From positions 62,001 to 126,000 of the forward strand of contig JBGPFE010000004.1 of the NCBI GenBank assembly GCA_041483135.1: a DNA stretch of 64,000 bases, written 5' to 3'. Source of the stretch: PALSA-1004 sp041483135 (GTDB taxonomy: Bacteria; Pseudomonadota; Gammaproteobacteria; Burkholderiales; SG8-41). Within the stretch, counting starts at the first letter, position 1. Each line of letters opens with the position of its first letter. The position numbers and the translations under genes are program-made. The notes beneath the pieces were generated by a model. That model saw only the letters and a program-made list of their open reading frames with translations. It was not told where the DNA came from and did not search any database. Of this stretch, positions 23,529-31,911 are shown in pieces.

Positions 23529-23986
23529 CTGGATATTTTGCCTGAAACTTCCCGCTGATAAACTTTAGAATGAAGCCACGACTTGGTTTGCTTGAGAAGA
23601 CGATCGATATTTTTTGCGCTTGGCCCGCGGAGTGCGCATTCCCATATTGTCAGGACACGCCACCCCAATGCGCGTAGCTCAGAGACATGCCGTTCGTCCC
23701 GCTTTTTATTGCCAGTGATTTTTTTCCGCCAGAACGACACATTGGATTTTGGCCATTTGAACATATGGCAGCGATGGCAATGCCAAAAGCAGCCATGAAC
23801 GAACAATACGGCGTCATATTTTGGCAGCACTAAATCAGGCTTGCCCGGCAAATCACCCCGGTGCAACCGGAAACGAAAGCCGCTCCTATGCAGCAATGAC
23901 CGGATCTGCATTTCGGGCGTCGTATTCTTCGCCCGAATCCCGGACATCATTCGGCTGCGGGTTTTCTTGTCGACGACATCGACCAT
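23525..23986 (-). CDS. vsr: Very short patch repair endonuclease (Vsr)
   Basis: A 153-residue Vsr nuclease, which nicks at T:G mismatches created by deamination of 5-methylcytosine in methyltransferase sites. Diagnostic features: KKTRSRMMSGIRAKNTTPE, the catalytic Asp in LPGKPDLVLPKY, FVHGCFWHCHRC with metal and His ligands, and LRALGWRVLTIWECAL. It lies 35 bases after the methyltransferase gene, the usual place, and overlaps the nuclease gene by four bases. Confidence 0.95.
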   Translation of the reverse strand: MVDVVDKKTRSRMMSGIRAKNTTPEMQIRSLLHRSGFRFRLHRGDLPGKPDLVLPKYDAVLFVHGCFWHCHRCHMFKWPKSNVSFWRKKITGNKKRDERHVSELRALGWRVLTIWECALRGPSAKNIDRLLKQTKSWLHSKVYQREVSGKISR

Positions 23987-24021
23987 TTACCCGCAGGATA
24001 CCATGCGGCTTTTGCCGTGTT

Positions 24022-25287
24022 TCAACGCACGAGTTCGGGCAACTCCGGGTGCTGAAACTGCTCTTCACAGATAAACGGTCGCATGATCCGCGCCACTTCC
24101 CTGACGACTGGTACAACGACGGAGTTACCGAATTGTTTATATGCCCGCGTATCCGAGACGGGAATCTTGAATGTGTCCGGATAACCCATCAGCCGCGCAC
24201 ACTCACGCGGCGTCAAACGACGTGGATTTTTTCGCGATCCTTGGTTAATGAGAATTTCGGATCCGTCTTTGTAATATCTTGCGGAAAGCGTACGCGCGGT
24301 TTGCTTGGGACTTACGAGGCCAAATCCGAAACCATTTCCCTTCGCCTCGTGCTTTTCCTTATACCTCTGAAGATAATTCCACAGATGATCGGTCAGCGTG
24401 TACTTGGGATTTACTCGCTGCTTGTCATGGTCGAAGTAAATACCCTGATCTGCTGCGATTTTCGGCTCGTGTCCGTCGGTTCTATGCAAGATCTTCTCCA
24501 AGCGCTGCTTTTCCTTTGCGGGGAGATTAAGTATTTGCCAATCAAATGCGACCGATTCGCGGAACCCGGCAATTAGTAGTCGCTCTCGATGCTGGGGAAC
24601 AAAATGTCCCCCATCAATGATCTTGACGTTGATGCTGTATCCGAGTTCGTCCTGCAATACCCGGCGAATTACTTCGAAGGTGCGTCCCTTGTCATGAGAT
24701 TGGAGATTCTTGACGTTTTCGAGGAGAAATGCGCGTGGTTGTTTTTTCTTAATAATCCGCGCCACATCGAAAAACAACGTTCCCTGGGTTAGATCGGCAA
24801 ATCCGTGCGCATGTCCGAGCGCGTTTTTCTTGGACACACCGGCAATCGAGAACGGCTGGCACGGAAATCCGGCAAGTAGCACGTCGTGGTCAGGCACGTC
24901 TTTTTCTTTAATCTGAGTGATATCGCCAGCGATTGTATGGCTCGCTGGAAAATTGGCGACGTAGGTTCTTTGAGCATAGCTATCCCACTCGCTCGTAAAC
25001 ACGCACCGCCCACCGATTTCTTCAAATGGAATACGAATTCCACCGATTCCCGCGAAGAGATCTACGAAGTCGAAGGCAGCAGGTTCTGGAAACGGAAGCT
25101 GGAGTGGAAGCAATGTTTGAAGCGCATGAACCGCGTAAGCAGGGGGCTGGGTCTGCCTCAGTTCCCAGCGCCTTACAGTTCTTACGTCAACTTCCAGATG
25201 CCGAGCAATTGCAGCTTGTGAATGGTGTTTACGTGCGGCCTCAAGGTACGTCCACGCGGCGTCGGTGCCAGATCTTGGAGTTATCAC
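24022..25287 (-). CDS. dcm: DNA (cytosine-5-)-methyltransferase, Dcm type
   Basis: A 421-residue C5 methyltransferase. Residues 1-60 hold an HTH-like segment (HSQAAIARHLEVDVRTVRRW) as in E. coli Dcm. Motif I is VDLFAGIGGIR, motif IV is LLAGFPCQPFSIAG with the catalytic Cys, motif VI is FLLENVKNL, motif VIII is HFVPQHRERLLIAGF and motif X is YKQFGNSVVVPVV. Starts with GTG. Together with Vsr and an MvaI/BcnI-like nuclease this suggests a CCWGG or CCSGG target, an inference from families. Confidence 0.93.
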   Translation of the reverse strand: MITPRSGTDAAWTYLEAARKHHSQAAIARHLEVDVRTVRRWELRQTQPPAYAVHALQTLLPLQLPFPEPAAFDFVDLFAGIGGIRIPFEEIGGRCVFTSEWDSYAQRTYVANFPASHTIAGDITQIKEKDVPDHDVLLAGFPCQPFSIAGVSKKNALGHAHGFADLTQGTLFFDVARIIKKKQPRAFLLENVKNLQSHDKGRTFEVIRRVLQDELGYSINVKIIDGGHFVPQHRERLLIAGFRESVAFDWQILNLPAKEKQRLEKILHRTDGHEPKIAADQGIYFDHDKQRVNPKYTLTDHLWNYLQRYKEKHEAKGNGFGFGLVSPKQTARTLSARYYKDGSEILINQGSRKNPRRLTPRECARLMGYPDTFKIPVSDTRAYKQFGNSVVVPVVREVARIMRPFICEEQFQHPELPELVR

Positions 25288-25462
25288 AATATGTTCCGCT
25301 GGGAATAAATGCGGACATTATGACACTATCGATACCCAGTCAAGTGGCTATACGCATGATGTCCGATTCGTTCATGGCGGATCATGAATAACGTCGTGAA
25401 TCAAACACATATCTGACACTGATTCTATTTATTTTCTTAGGCGGCAAAACGGACGGCGTGGC

Positions 25463-25672
25463 TCAGAGAATTTCGCGCCGTAGTTGCCCTAACGTGGTGA
25501 TGCCCGCCAGCACGCGGAACAACGCCCAAGTAGGCTTTGGGATAGCGCGCTCGCCCGACTCGTACTTGACCCATGCTCGTAGTGACACAAAAGCAAGGCG
25601 TGCCGCCTGTACTTGTGTCAGGCCGAGGCGTTTGCGGGCGGTGCGAAGGGTATCAGGACTTGGTTGCTTCAC
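25463..25672 (-). CDS. XRE-type helix-turn-helix regulator
   Basis: A 69-residue HTH protein with a GTG start: LRTARKRLGLTQVQAARLAF is the first part of the helix-turn-helix and VSLRAWVKYESGERAIPKPT the second. It overlaps the preceding 65-residue gene by 20 bases, so the two are co-translated. The strong palindrome before that gene is its likely operator. The gap 25288-25462 contains no recognised gene. Confidence 0.8.
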   Translation of the reverse strand: MKQPSPDTLRTARKRLGLTQVQAARLAFVSLRAWVKYESGERAIPKPTWALFRVLAGITTLGQLRREIL

Positions 25673-25850
25673 CTTCGATCAACATCCTAGTATCAACGAC
25701 TGATATCGGCGGAAAAGTGAACTCCGGCATGAGGGGTAAAATCTTTACTCTGTCGCCATCCTCATCTTCTAGGGCGATCCATGTGAATTCATCGTCGCCC
25801 GCGTCCTGCCACTCCGGCTTTACATGGACCTGCTGTCCTTTGATGATCAT
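25653..25850 (-). CDS. Small conserved partner of the XRE regulator
   Basis: A 65-residue acidic protein (KGQQVHVKPEWQDAGDDEFT, ALEDEDGDRVKILPLMPEF). Similar small proteins occur beside HTH genes on plasmids and in TA-like pairs, but I know no function. Ribosome-binding site AGAGGGGCAG precedes the ATG. Whether this is a TA pair or a regulator pair cannot be told from sequence. Confidence 0.65.
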   Translation of the reverse strand: MIIKGQQVHVKPEWQDAGDDEFTWIALEDEDGDRVKILPLMPEFTFPPISVVDTRMLIEGEATKS

Positions 25851-25881
25851 CTGCCCCTCTTATTATGCTACGCGATGACTG

Positions 25882-25904
25882 AATATTACCCAATGGGTAA
25901 TATT
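25882..25904. promoter_or_regulatory. Perfect palindrome, probable XRE operator
   Basis: 11 bp arms AATATTACCCA and TGGGTAATATT flank a single central A, 31 bases before the first gene of the HTH pair. Autorepression by the HTH protein is the simplest reading. Confidence 0.65.
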
Positions 25905-25951
25905 GTGTCAAGCACCATATTTAGTAAATGTATATCGTCGGAGTGAATTAT

Positions 25952-26082
25952 CGCGAAAGCTTCCGCCTCCCCCACCCCGCCGTCAAGAACGGTATGACGA
26001 CGTCACACTGTACGACAACTACCGGGAAATAGCTCTCGGGAAAAGCCTGACAAAGGACGCCCGCAAATCGAGCGGGCTCCAG
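25952..26082. repeat. Dispersed repeat family B, copy 1
   Basis: AAAGCTTCCGCCTC, then CCGTCAAGAACGGTATGACG and ACGTCACACTGTA recur at 26831-26950 and in part at 28021-28070. The left two thirds is best conserved. It has no ORF of its own. Confidence 0.7.
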
Positions 26083-26160
26083 TGATTAGGTGATTCAGGG
26101 ATTAAGTGATTGGGGTTCCTCAATCGCTCAATCACTCAATTATTCAATCACCCATGCAAG
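26082..26160. repeat. Composite tandem-repeat tract (site 8)
   Basis: GTGATTAGGTGATTCAGGGA octamers followed by CTCAATCGCTCAATCACTCA, ending at CACCCATGCAAGGG. It abuts family B copy 1. Confidence 0.7.
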
Positions 26161-26206
26161 GGTGAAGGGAAAACCTTGCACCTGCCGATGCAGGTTCATT
26201 TCATAT

Positions 26207-26746
26207 CTATTTCGCAGCTTTGGATTCGGGGGATGTTTCGGGCTTGGCGTCGCCAGGGTTTGCGGCCCCGATCTCGGGCTTGCCCGATTTATCGTCCAGC
26301 GGCTTGATGACGACCTGCTGGCCCTCCGGCTTGGTGGTATCGATGATCTTGTTGCTGCCGAGCAAAATCTCAAGGAGCGCCGGGTATTCGTAGGCGGCGC
26401 CGTTGTTATGGTCGACGATGGCGCCGATGCCGCCGCCGAAAAGGATATTGCCGAACATGGAACCCTTCGTCCAGGAAACCACGGATGCGCGGCCCGGATC
26501 CAGGCCGTCCTTCTGGCACAGGACGGAAAGGTCATCGTTGGAGCGCGTGATCGTCGTGGATCCCGGGGAGGTAATAAACCACTTTCCCTTCTTGTTGATC
26601 AGTTCGCACGCGCAGCCTTTGACTTCCTTGCCGTCGCTATCGACCGTCTGGACGGAAATGCTCTGGATCGTCGTACCTGTTATGGACGCGCAACCAACCG
26701 ATAACGCGAACACCGGCGCGAGCAGTAAAGACCGTGTAATGCTCAT
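26207..26746 (-). CDS. Putative outer-membrane lipoprotein
   Basis: A 179-residue lipoprotein: signal segment SLLLAPVFALSVGC with lipobox LSVG-C at residue 19. The middle has CACELINKKGKWFITSPGST and a glycine-rich stretch SMFGNILFGGGIGAIVDHNN that could insert in a membrane. The C-terminus is Pro/Glu/Lys-rich. It resembles uncharacterised proteobacterial lipoproteins of similar length, but I can name no function. AGGGGGAAAT precedes the start. Confidence 0.75.
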   Translation of the reverse strand: MSITRSLLLAPVFALSVGCASITGTTIQSISVQTVDSDGKEVKGCACELINKKGKWFITSPGSTTITRSNDDLSVLCQKDGLDPGRASVVSWTKGSMFGNILFGGGIGAIVDHNNGAAYEYPALLEILLGSNKIIDTTKPEGQQVVIKPLDDKSGKPEIGAANPGDAKPETSPESKAAK

Positions 26747-26830
26747 ATTTCCCCCTTATGCGCAGAGCGCAAATCAACACTCGATGGGTCGGCAGTCGTT
26801 TCTCCAAAAACTTTCTGCCAGGATCCCTTC

Positions 26831-26950
26831 GCGCCAAAGCTTCCGCCTCACCCGCGCCACCGTCAAGAACGGTATAACGACGTCACACTGTATGCCGATT
26901 ATGGGTGGGAGTCTGTCGGGAAAAACCTGACACGGCCGCACAGCGGCCGG
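26831..26950. repeat. Dispersed repeat family B, copy 2
   Basis: Contains CAAAGCTTCCGCCTCACCCG, CGTCAAGAACGGTATAACGA and CGTCACACTGTATGCCG, ending in the small inverted repeat CGGCCGCACAGCGGCCG. About as long as copy 1. Confidence 0.7.
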
Positions 26951-27101
26951 GTAATGGGTGATGGGGAATGGGGAATGGGGGATGGGTAATGGGTAATGGG
27001 TAATGGGTAATGGGTAATGGGAGACCTTCTTACTCATCACTCATCACTCATCGCTCAATTACTCAATCGCTCAATCGCCAAAACAAGGGCTGCCCCCGGG
27101 G
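26941..27101. repeat. GGGTAAT heptamer tract (site 9) plus family C end
   Basis: Nine GGGTAAT/GGGGAAT-type heptamers are followed by GGGAGACC, TCATCACTCATCACTCATCG and CTCAATCGCTCAATCGCC. The family C end CAAAACAAGGGCTGCCCCCG closes the tract. Confidence 0.78.
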
Positions 27102-27145
27102 AAAAGCACCATTCAGGACTCGGGATTCTGTGCTGCGCGCAACGG

Positions 27146-27304
27146 CTATGGCTTGACAGCGACGATCTTGCCGTCCTTCCAGATATAGATCGGCATGCCG
27201 TACCGGCGCGCTGTCTCGCGCGCCCGAAGCGCCGCGCGGCGCAGGCCGCGCGCGACCGCGCGCGAGAGTTGATTCGGTTTCCCTACCCCGTTTTTCGATT
27301 TCAT
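27146..27304 (-). CDS. Small basic protein coupled to the zeta-toxin remnant
   Basis: A 52-residue ORF, MKSKNGVGKPNQLSRAVARG followed by LRRAALRARETARRYGMPIY and IWKDGKIVAVKP. Its ATG overlaps the stop of the zeta-toxin-like fragment as ATGA, and GGAG lies nine bases upstream. Small Arg-rich proteins ending in a G-x-P-x-x-x-W-x-x-G-K-x-V pattern are often encoded after zeta-type kinases. It looks intact, although its kinase partner is truncated. Function unknown. Confidence 0.65.
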   Translation of the reverse strand: MKSKNGVGKPNQLSRAVARGLRRAALRARETARRYGMPIYIWKDGKIVAVKP

Positions 27305-27495
27305 GGCGATTGCTCCAGCAGAACCGGCCGCGCACCGGAATTATCGTATACAGACCACGAATCCGCCAGTGGCCGGTAAACCCGCACGAAATTCACCCAG
27401 CTCCGCCCATACCTGCGCAAGACGTCCCTGCGCGGCACATCGTGCCCTCCTTGCGCGACCCGCGCGGCAATCCTACGCAGCGCGAGACGTGGAGG
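27301..27495 (-). pseudogene. C-terminal remnant of a zeta-toxin/AAA-type kinase
   Basis: In frame to the TGA at 27301 the minus strand reads LALRRIAARVAQGGHDVPRR, DVLRRYGRSWVNFVRVYRPL and ADSWSVYDNSGARPVLLEQ, a characteristic zeta-toxin-like kinase C-terminus. Homology starts near 27495. The P-loop part (about 120 residues) is missing and the sequence upstream to 27541 is unrelated. This is a truncated toxin gene. Confidence 0.75.
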
Positions 27496-27541
27496 ACCCG
27501 AGAGACGCCAGGCCAGAGACGAGAGGAGCGAGTACGGGAAA

Positions 27542-27982
27542 CTACCCGGGCCGCTTGAGCAGGCCCAGCTGCAACAGCATCCCGAGGTCGTCGCGGACGG
27601 CGGAATGCTCTGTGATTTGCCCGCCAGCGACGCGGAAGCTGTGGAACTGCAGCGCTGCTACCCGCTTTCCGGTCGGCGCAACGCCGTTCAACATGCCGCT
27701 GAAGGTGTGCGGCAGCGTCGGCTGGCCGAGATGGGTGCCCTGCATCGTGACTTTGCAGACGACGCGGTCGCCCTCGGCCGTGCTCTGCTCGATCCGGTAA
27801 TTGAAGTCGGGGAAAGCGCTGAAGAGCGCCTCGAACACCGCCTGCATCCCCGCCCGGCCCACCGTCTGCCCGTGGTTTTTGGCATCCCCGGCATAGAACG
27901 CCGCGGCCCCGGCCGCATCGTGGCGATTGATGCCTTCGTCATAGAGGCGCTGGATCAGTGCTTTGTTTTCCTCGGCCGACAT
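27542..27982 (-). CDS. SnoaL-like / ester cyclase protein
   Basis: A 146-residue protein of the SnoaL polyketide-cyclase fold. NKALIQRLYDEGINRHDAAG, AVFEALFSAFPDFNYRIEQS and the GDRVVCKVTMQGTHLG strand are family marks. Ends LLKRPG. Such proteins are small alpha+beta barrels with varied activities, often annotated ester cyclase, so no substrate can be given. Stands alone. Confidence 0.8.
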   Translation of the reverse strand: MSAEENKALIQRLYDEGINRHDAAGAAAFYAGDAKNHGQTVGRAGMQAVFEALFSAFPDFNYRIEQSTAEGDRVVCKVTMQGTHLGQPTLPHTFSGMLNGVAPTGKRVAALQFHSFRVAGGQITEHSAVRDDLGMLLQLGLLKRPG

Positions 27983-28020
27983 GTCGAAATAAGGGACTCG
28001 GGATCAAGCGCTCAGGTACG

Positions 28021-28222
28021 CGCAAGCTTCCGCCTCGCCGGCACCGCCGTCAATAGCGGGATGACAATGGAAAGCGGTGAAGGGAATGGGTAATGGGTAA
28101 TGGGTAATGGGTAATGGGTAATGGGTAATGGGTAATGGGTAATGGGAGACCTCATCGCTCATCGCCCATCACTCATCACTCATCACTCAATCGCTCAATC
28201 GCTCAATCACCCATACCAGGAT
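28021..28222. repeat. Family B partial copy 3 and GGGTAAT heptamer tract (site 10)
   Basis: 28021-28070 repeats CAAGCTTCCGCCTC and CACCGCCGTCAATAGCGGGA. Nine GGGTAAT units follow (28084-28145), then GGGAGACCTCATCGCTCATC and CTCAATCGCTCAATCACCCA. This is the longest uninterrupted heptamer run in the window. Confidence 0.78.
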
Positions 28223-28368
28223 GAAGGCGGGAGACGGGATTCAGGACCGGGAGAAGAAAGCCGCCTGGTGCCGATCCAACTTGTTTCTCCCAACGCGGGC
28301 GCGCCGCTTGCCTGCCGTGATCTGGCCGCCGAGGACAGTCAGGTTTGCCGCAAATAGTTGGAACGGCA

Positions 28369-29976
28369 CTAGAACTTGCCCTGCCAGTTCGCAACGCTTT
28401 TGAGAAAACCCGTTTTCACGCCCGTTACGCCGCGCTTGCCGAATTGCTTCGCGACGTCGATGAACACCCGCTCGTCGAACTCGCCGTTTTTCATGACCAC
28501 TTTGCAGGCGTTCGGCGCGTGCCTGGTGCAGTTCTCCATCGCCTTTTCCTCCGCGTGCTCCGGCCGCCCCCAACGGTAGCTGCTGCCCCAGCTCAGATTT
28601 CCCGTGGGCCCCGCGCCAATCGCGTACGCGCTTTGCCAGCTCATGCGCTTGAGCTGGCCTTCGAACGCGAGCAGTTGCGTGAGCTGTTCCGGATCGCTGA
28701 TGTCCAGCAGAATCGCGGTCGCCTTGGCGAGCGTCAGTTGCCCGCGCGAGCGTTCGAGCAGCGCGATGCGCGATTCCCATTCGGACGAAGAGGCCGGCTT
28801 TGTGGCGCTCGATGGCGCTGCCAGCGCGACGACCTGCGGCTTCTGCTCGGGCGCCGCCGGTTTCGCGGCGGGGACGGCGACCGGTTGCTCGGGGGACGCG
28901 GGCGGCGGCGCCTCGGCCGGTTTCGGTTTCGCGGCAGTCGCCGCAGCGGCAGGCCGGGATACCGGCTGGGCCGGGGCCGCCGCGGGTCTCGCCGGCGCGG
29001 CCGCCGCCGTTTCCCTCGCGGAAGCGACTTGCGTCGCCGGCGCAGCGGCGGGTGTTACTCTCAGCGCCAGCAGCTCCGCGCGCAGCTTCTCCATCTCCAG
29101 CTTGAGCGCCCGCGCGTCCTGCTCGCGCTGCTTGCGCTCGTCGGCCACTTCCTTGAGCAGTTCCTGCCGCTCCCGCTCGGCCTGCTTCAGTTTTTCCTCC
29201 TGCGCCGCGGCCTTGTTGTCCGGCCGGAAATAGAACTCGCCGGTCAGTGAGGACGATTCCCAGGGCGTCTGCAGGTTGTCGGATTCCTTCAGCACGTTGA
29301 TCCGCACCTGCTTGAACACGTCTTCGACCTTGAGCCCCGGCGTGTCGATCGCCTTGAGCAGCGCCTCGGTATAAAGCCCGTTGCTGCCGGTGCCGTCGGA
29401 GGCCACCTTGCCGGGCGCGGTCGCGTAGGCGAGCAGCGTGCCGGTCGGCGCATCGATCTGCGCGAGCCCGCCGCCCGCCACGCTGCGGAAGCGGCGCTCG
29501 AACGGATTGTTGCGGCACGCGTCGAGGATCACCATGCTGAGGCGCGCCGGGCCGAGCTGCTCCAGCACCTGGTCCACGTCGACCGCTTCGCTGCGCACCG
29601 AGCCCTCGGTCTTGATTTCCGCGTCCACCGGGATCAGGAAATTCTTGCCGCGCACCTGCATGCCGTGCCCGGCATAGTAGAAGAGCCCGACGCTGCCGAG
29701 CGTCAGCTTCTCGCCGAACTGGCTGATCGCGCGCGTCATCTCGCGCAGGTTCGAATCGGTCTTGAGGATGACGTCGAAGCCGAGCGCGCGCAGCTTCTTC
29801 GCCATCGCCGACGCGTCGTTGACGGGATTGCGCAGCGACGCCGCGGGATACGCGCTGTTGCCGATCACGAGCGCGACTTTCTGCTCGGCAGTCGCGGCCG
29901 GCGCGAGTCCCGGCATGGCGCCGAGCAGCGCCAGCGACATCAGCAATCGCGCCAACCGACTACCCTGTTTCAGCAT
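28369..29976 (-). CDS. Caspase-family (C14, metacaspase-like) exported protein
   Basis: A 535-residue protein. Signal peptide at 1-28 (LLMSLALLGAMPGLAPAATA), then a caspase domain: KVALVIGNSAYPAASLRNPV, catalytic His in GLFYYAGHGMQ and catalytic Cys in VILDACRNNPFER. A coiled-coil stretch (QERLKQAERERQ-like) and a long Ala/Pro-rich linker follow. The C-terminal ~100 residues (EEKAMENCTRHAPNACKVVM) resemble DUF4189. The ATG at 29976 gives the better signal peptide than 30018. Substrates of such periplasmic caspases are unknown. Confidence 0.88.
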   Translation of the reverse strand: MLKQGSRLARLLMSLALLGAMPGLAPAATAEQKVALVIGNSAYPAASLRNPVNDASAMAKKLRALGFDVILKTDSNLREMTRAISQFGEKLTLGSVGLFYYAGHGMQVRGKNFLIPVDAEIKTEGSVRSEAVDVDQVLEQLGPARLSMVILDACRNNPFERRFRSVAGGGLAQIDAPTGTLLAYATAPGKVASDGTGSNGLYTEALLKAIDTPGLKVEDVFKQVRINVLKESDNLQTPWESSSLTGEFYFRPDNKAAAQEEKLKQAERERQELLKEVADERKQREQDARALKLEMEKLRAELLALRVTPAAAPATQVASARETAAAAPARPAAAPAQPVSRPAAAATAAKPKPAEAPPPASPEQPVAVPAAKPAAPEQKPQVVALAAPSSATKPASSSEWESRIALLERSRGQLTLAKATAILLDISDPEQLTQLLAFEGQLKRMSWQSAYAIGAGPTGNLSWGSSYRWGRPEHAEEKAMENCTRHAPNACKVVMKNGEFDERVFIDVAKQFGKRGVTGVKTGFLKSVANWQGKF

Positions 29977-30100
29977 ACGGGCCCCGCGAATGTGCCAGGT
30001 CAAACAAGCCGCGGTCATTATAGCCCGCGCGGTTCCGGCGGAGCCAACCGCCGGCGAGGTGAGCGAAGGATGAAGGCGCGAGAGCGGAAGGCAAGCGCCG

Positions 30101-31021
30101 CTATTTACCCGCGCCCTGCGGCGCGGATTTCGGCATCTCGCTGCTGCTGCCCTGCTTGGCGGGACCAGGGCCGCGCATGGGCACGTAGATCACGGACGGC
30201 CGCTGCGCGTTCGCCTGGGGATACAAGTCCATCAGCTCGTAGACCACGCGTGGCATATCGGTGGTCACGGGAAAGCCCATCTGCCTGGCTGCCTGCACCG
30301 TGATCGGAAAATCGTGCGTCCACCGGCCCTCGCTCAATGCCACGGCGAGCGCTTCGGCCTGCTTGCGCGGCATGCGCCTGGTCAATAGATCGGCGACAAA
30401 ACTCGCGACCTGGACCCGGGCCTTCGCCGCCATGTCCGCCATTATCAACGTCTCGTCGCTGGCGCGTTCCTTCTTGATCTCGACGGCTTTGAGTATGGAG
30501 GCCGCGGGGACGTCCCCGATCTGCGGATCGACGGGTCCGAGCACGGCGTTGCGGTCCATGACGATTTCCTGCGCCGCAATGGCGATCAGGGTGCCGCCGC
30601 TCATCGCGTAGTGCGGGACGAACACGGTGACCTTCCCTTTGTGCTCGGCCAGCGCCTTGGCGATCTGCTCGGCCGCCAGCACCAGCCCGCCGGGCGTGTG
30701 CAGGATCAGATCGATCGGCTGATCGTCGGGCGTCAGCCGGATGGCGCGCAACACCGCTTCCGAATCCTCGATGTTGATGTAGCTCGACACCTGCACGCCC
30801 AGGATACTCTGACTCTCCTGCCGGTGAATCAGCGCGATAACGCGCGACTTGCGCTCGGTCTGGAACTTGTCCAGGAGGCTCGCGCGCTGCTGCTGAGTGG
30901 TGTCGCGACCGCCGACCAGTATCAACAGCAGCACGCCGATCAGAAGCAGCCAGAAAACAAAGCGCGCGATTTGCGCAAGGTGGAACCAGATACCCATTCG
31001 TGGCTGCGCGTCGGTGGTCAT
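30101..31021 (-). CDS. Membrane-anchored ClpP-class serine protease (SDH/SppA-like)
   Basis: A 306-residue protein with a membrane segment at 17-36 (FVFWLLLIGVLLLILVGG) and a ClpP/crotonase-fold protease domain. ILHTPGGLVLAAEQIAKAL is the oxyanion-type turn and HYAMSGGTLIAIAAQEIVMD carries the nucleophile Ser, followed by LGPVDPQIGDVP. This matches the serine dehydrogenase proteinase family (PF01972). The Pro/Ser-rich C-terminal tail is disordered. Separate from the caspase gene by about 80 bases on the same strand. Confidence 0.85.
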   Translation of the reverse strand: MTTDAQPRMGIWFHLAQIARFVFWLLLIGVLLLILVGGRDTTQQQRASLLDKFQTERKSRVIALIHRQESQSILGVQVSSYINIEDSEAVLRAIRLTPDDQPIDLILHTPGGLVLAAEQIAKALAEHKGKVTVFVPHYAMSGGTLIAIAAQEIVMDRNAVLGPVDPQIGDVPAASILKAVEIKKERASDETLIMADMAAKARVQVASFVADLLTRRMPRKQAEALAVALSEGRWTHDFPITVQAARQMGFPVTTDMPRVVYELMDLYPQANAQRPSVIYVPMRGPGPAKQGSSSEMPKSAPQGAGK

Positions 31022-31072
31022 TTTGCATCCCGCCGTTCGTGTGCGCGAAAACCCGGACGGACTGCGGATCGA

Positions 31073-31702
31073 TCAGCCCTTGACGAGCTTGCCGTCGATC
31101 ACTTTCACCTTCTCGCCGACGGCGTACGCCGGCGCGGCGTCGAACGTGAAATTGCGGGTGCTGCCGTCATCCATGCGGACTGAAATGTGATATTCCTTGG
31201 TGGACTTCACGTGCTTTTCGACTTCATTCCCCACGACGGCGCCGCCCACGGCGCCCACCACCGTGGCCGCGGTGTTGCCGCGGCCGCTGCCGACCTGATT
31301 GCCGAGGAGACCGCCGACGACCGCGCCGCCGACCGCGCCCACGCCGCTGCCCGAGCCTTTGCGATCGACCACGTTGATCGTATCGATCACGCCGCATTCC
31401 GCGCATATGCGCGATACGACGGGCGCAGGCTGGGGAGCGGGTTCGTTGGCCGCGACCCGCGCCGGCCGCCTGGTTTCTGCGGCCGGACTGCGTTTATGCA
31501 CGGCCGGGGCGCTCGCTTTGGCTTCCGGCGCCGGCACTGGCGCGGGCGCCGCTTTGGTATCGGCCTGGCTGAGCGCCTCAGGCGACGACCTGGAACTCGG
31601 GATCACGCCTGTCATCACGCCTATGCCGACCGCACTGAACAGGGTTACCGCAATCGCGGCGGTGGCAATCAACGGATTGATCTTGCTCTTCGATTCGGAC
31701 AT
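31073..31702 (-). CDS. Glycine-zipper 2TM-domain envelope protein
   Basis: A 209-residue protein: an N-terminal membrane anchor (IATAAIAVTLFSAVGIGVMT), a Pro/Ala-rich spacer, then a paired glycine zipper (GVGAVGGAVVGGLLGNQVGS and TAATVVGAVGGAVVGNEVEK), and a small C-terminal beta domain (YHISVRMDDGSTRNF, VGEKVKVIDGKLVKG). It is a paralogue of the lipoprotein at 39133. Probably an SlyB/RcnB-like envelope component. Confidence 0.85.
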   Translation of the reverse strand: MSESKSKINPLIATAAIAVTLFSAVGIGVMTGVIPSSRSSPEALSQADTKAAPAPVPAPEAKASAPAVHKRSPAAETRRPARVAANEPAPQPAPVVSRICAECGVIDTINVVDRKGSGSGVGAVGGAVVGGLLGNQVGSGRGNTAATVVGAVGGAVVGNEVEKHVKSTKEYHISVRMDDGSTRNFTFDAAPAYAVGEKVKVIDGKLVKG

Positions 31703-31911
31703 GGGGCACCTCCTTTGGTGATAATGCCACTCCAGTTTCGACTGCGTCTGCCGGCACCGCCAGCAGCGTTACCGTTGCTTACTTCTACGCCATTATCCAT
31801 GATACCCGCAGGAACTATTGCGCGCAGCATCGGCGCGAGCGCGCGAACAGCAATGCCAATACCGGCACGGGTATTGCGTTTCACGCGGGTTTCGGGAGTC
31901 GAGGATCAGGA

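Noticed and set aside
28241..29518. 425-codon minus-strand frame next to the caspase gene
   Set aside because: Frame-shifted reading of the caspase gene; the correct frame has the catalytic His and Cys.
31703..31911. 72-codon minus-strand frame upstream of the glycine-zipper gene
   Set aside because: No ribosome-binding site or recognisable motif; likely leader or spacer DNA.
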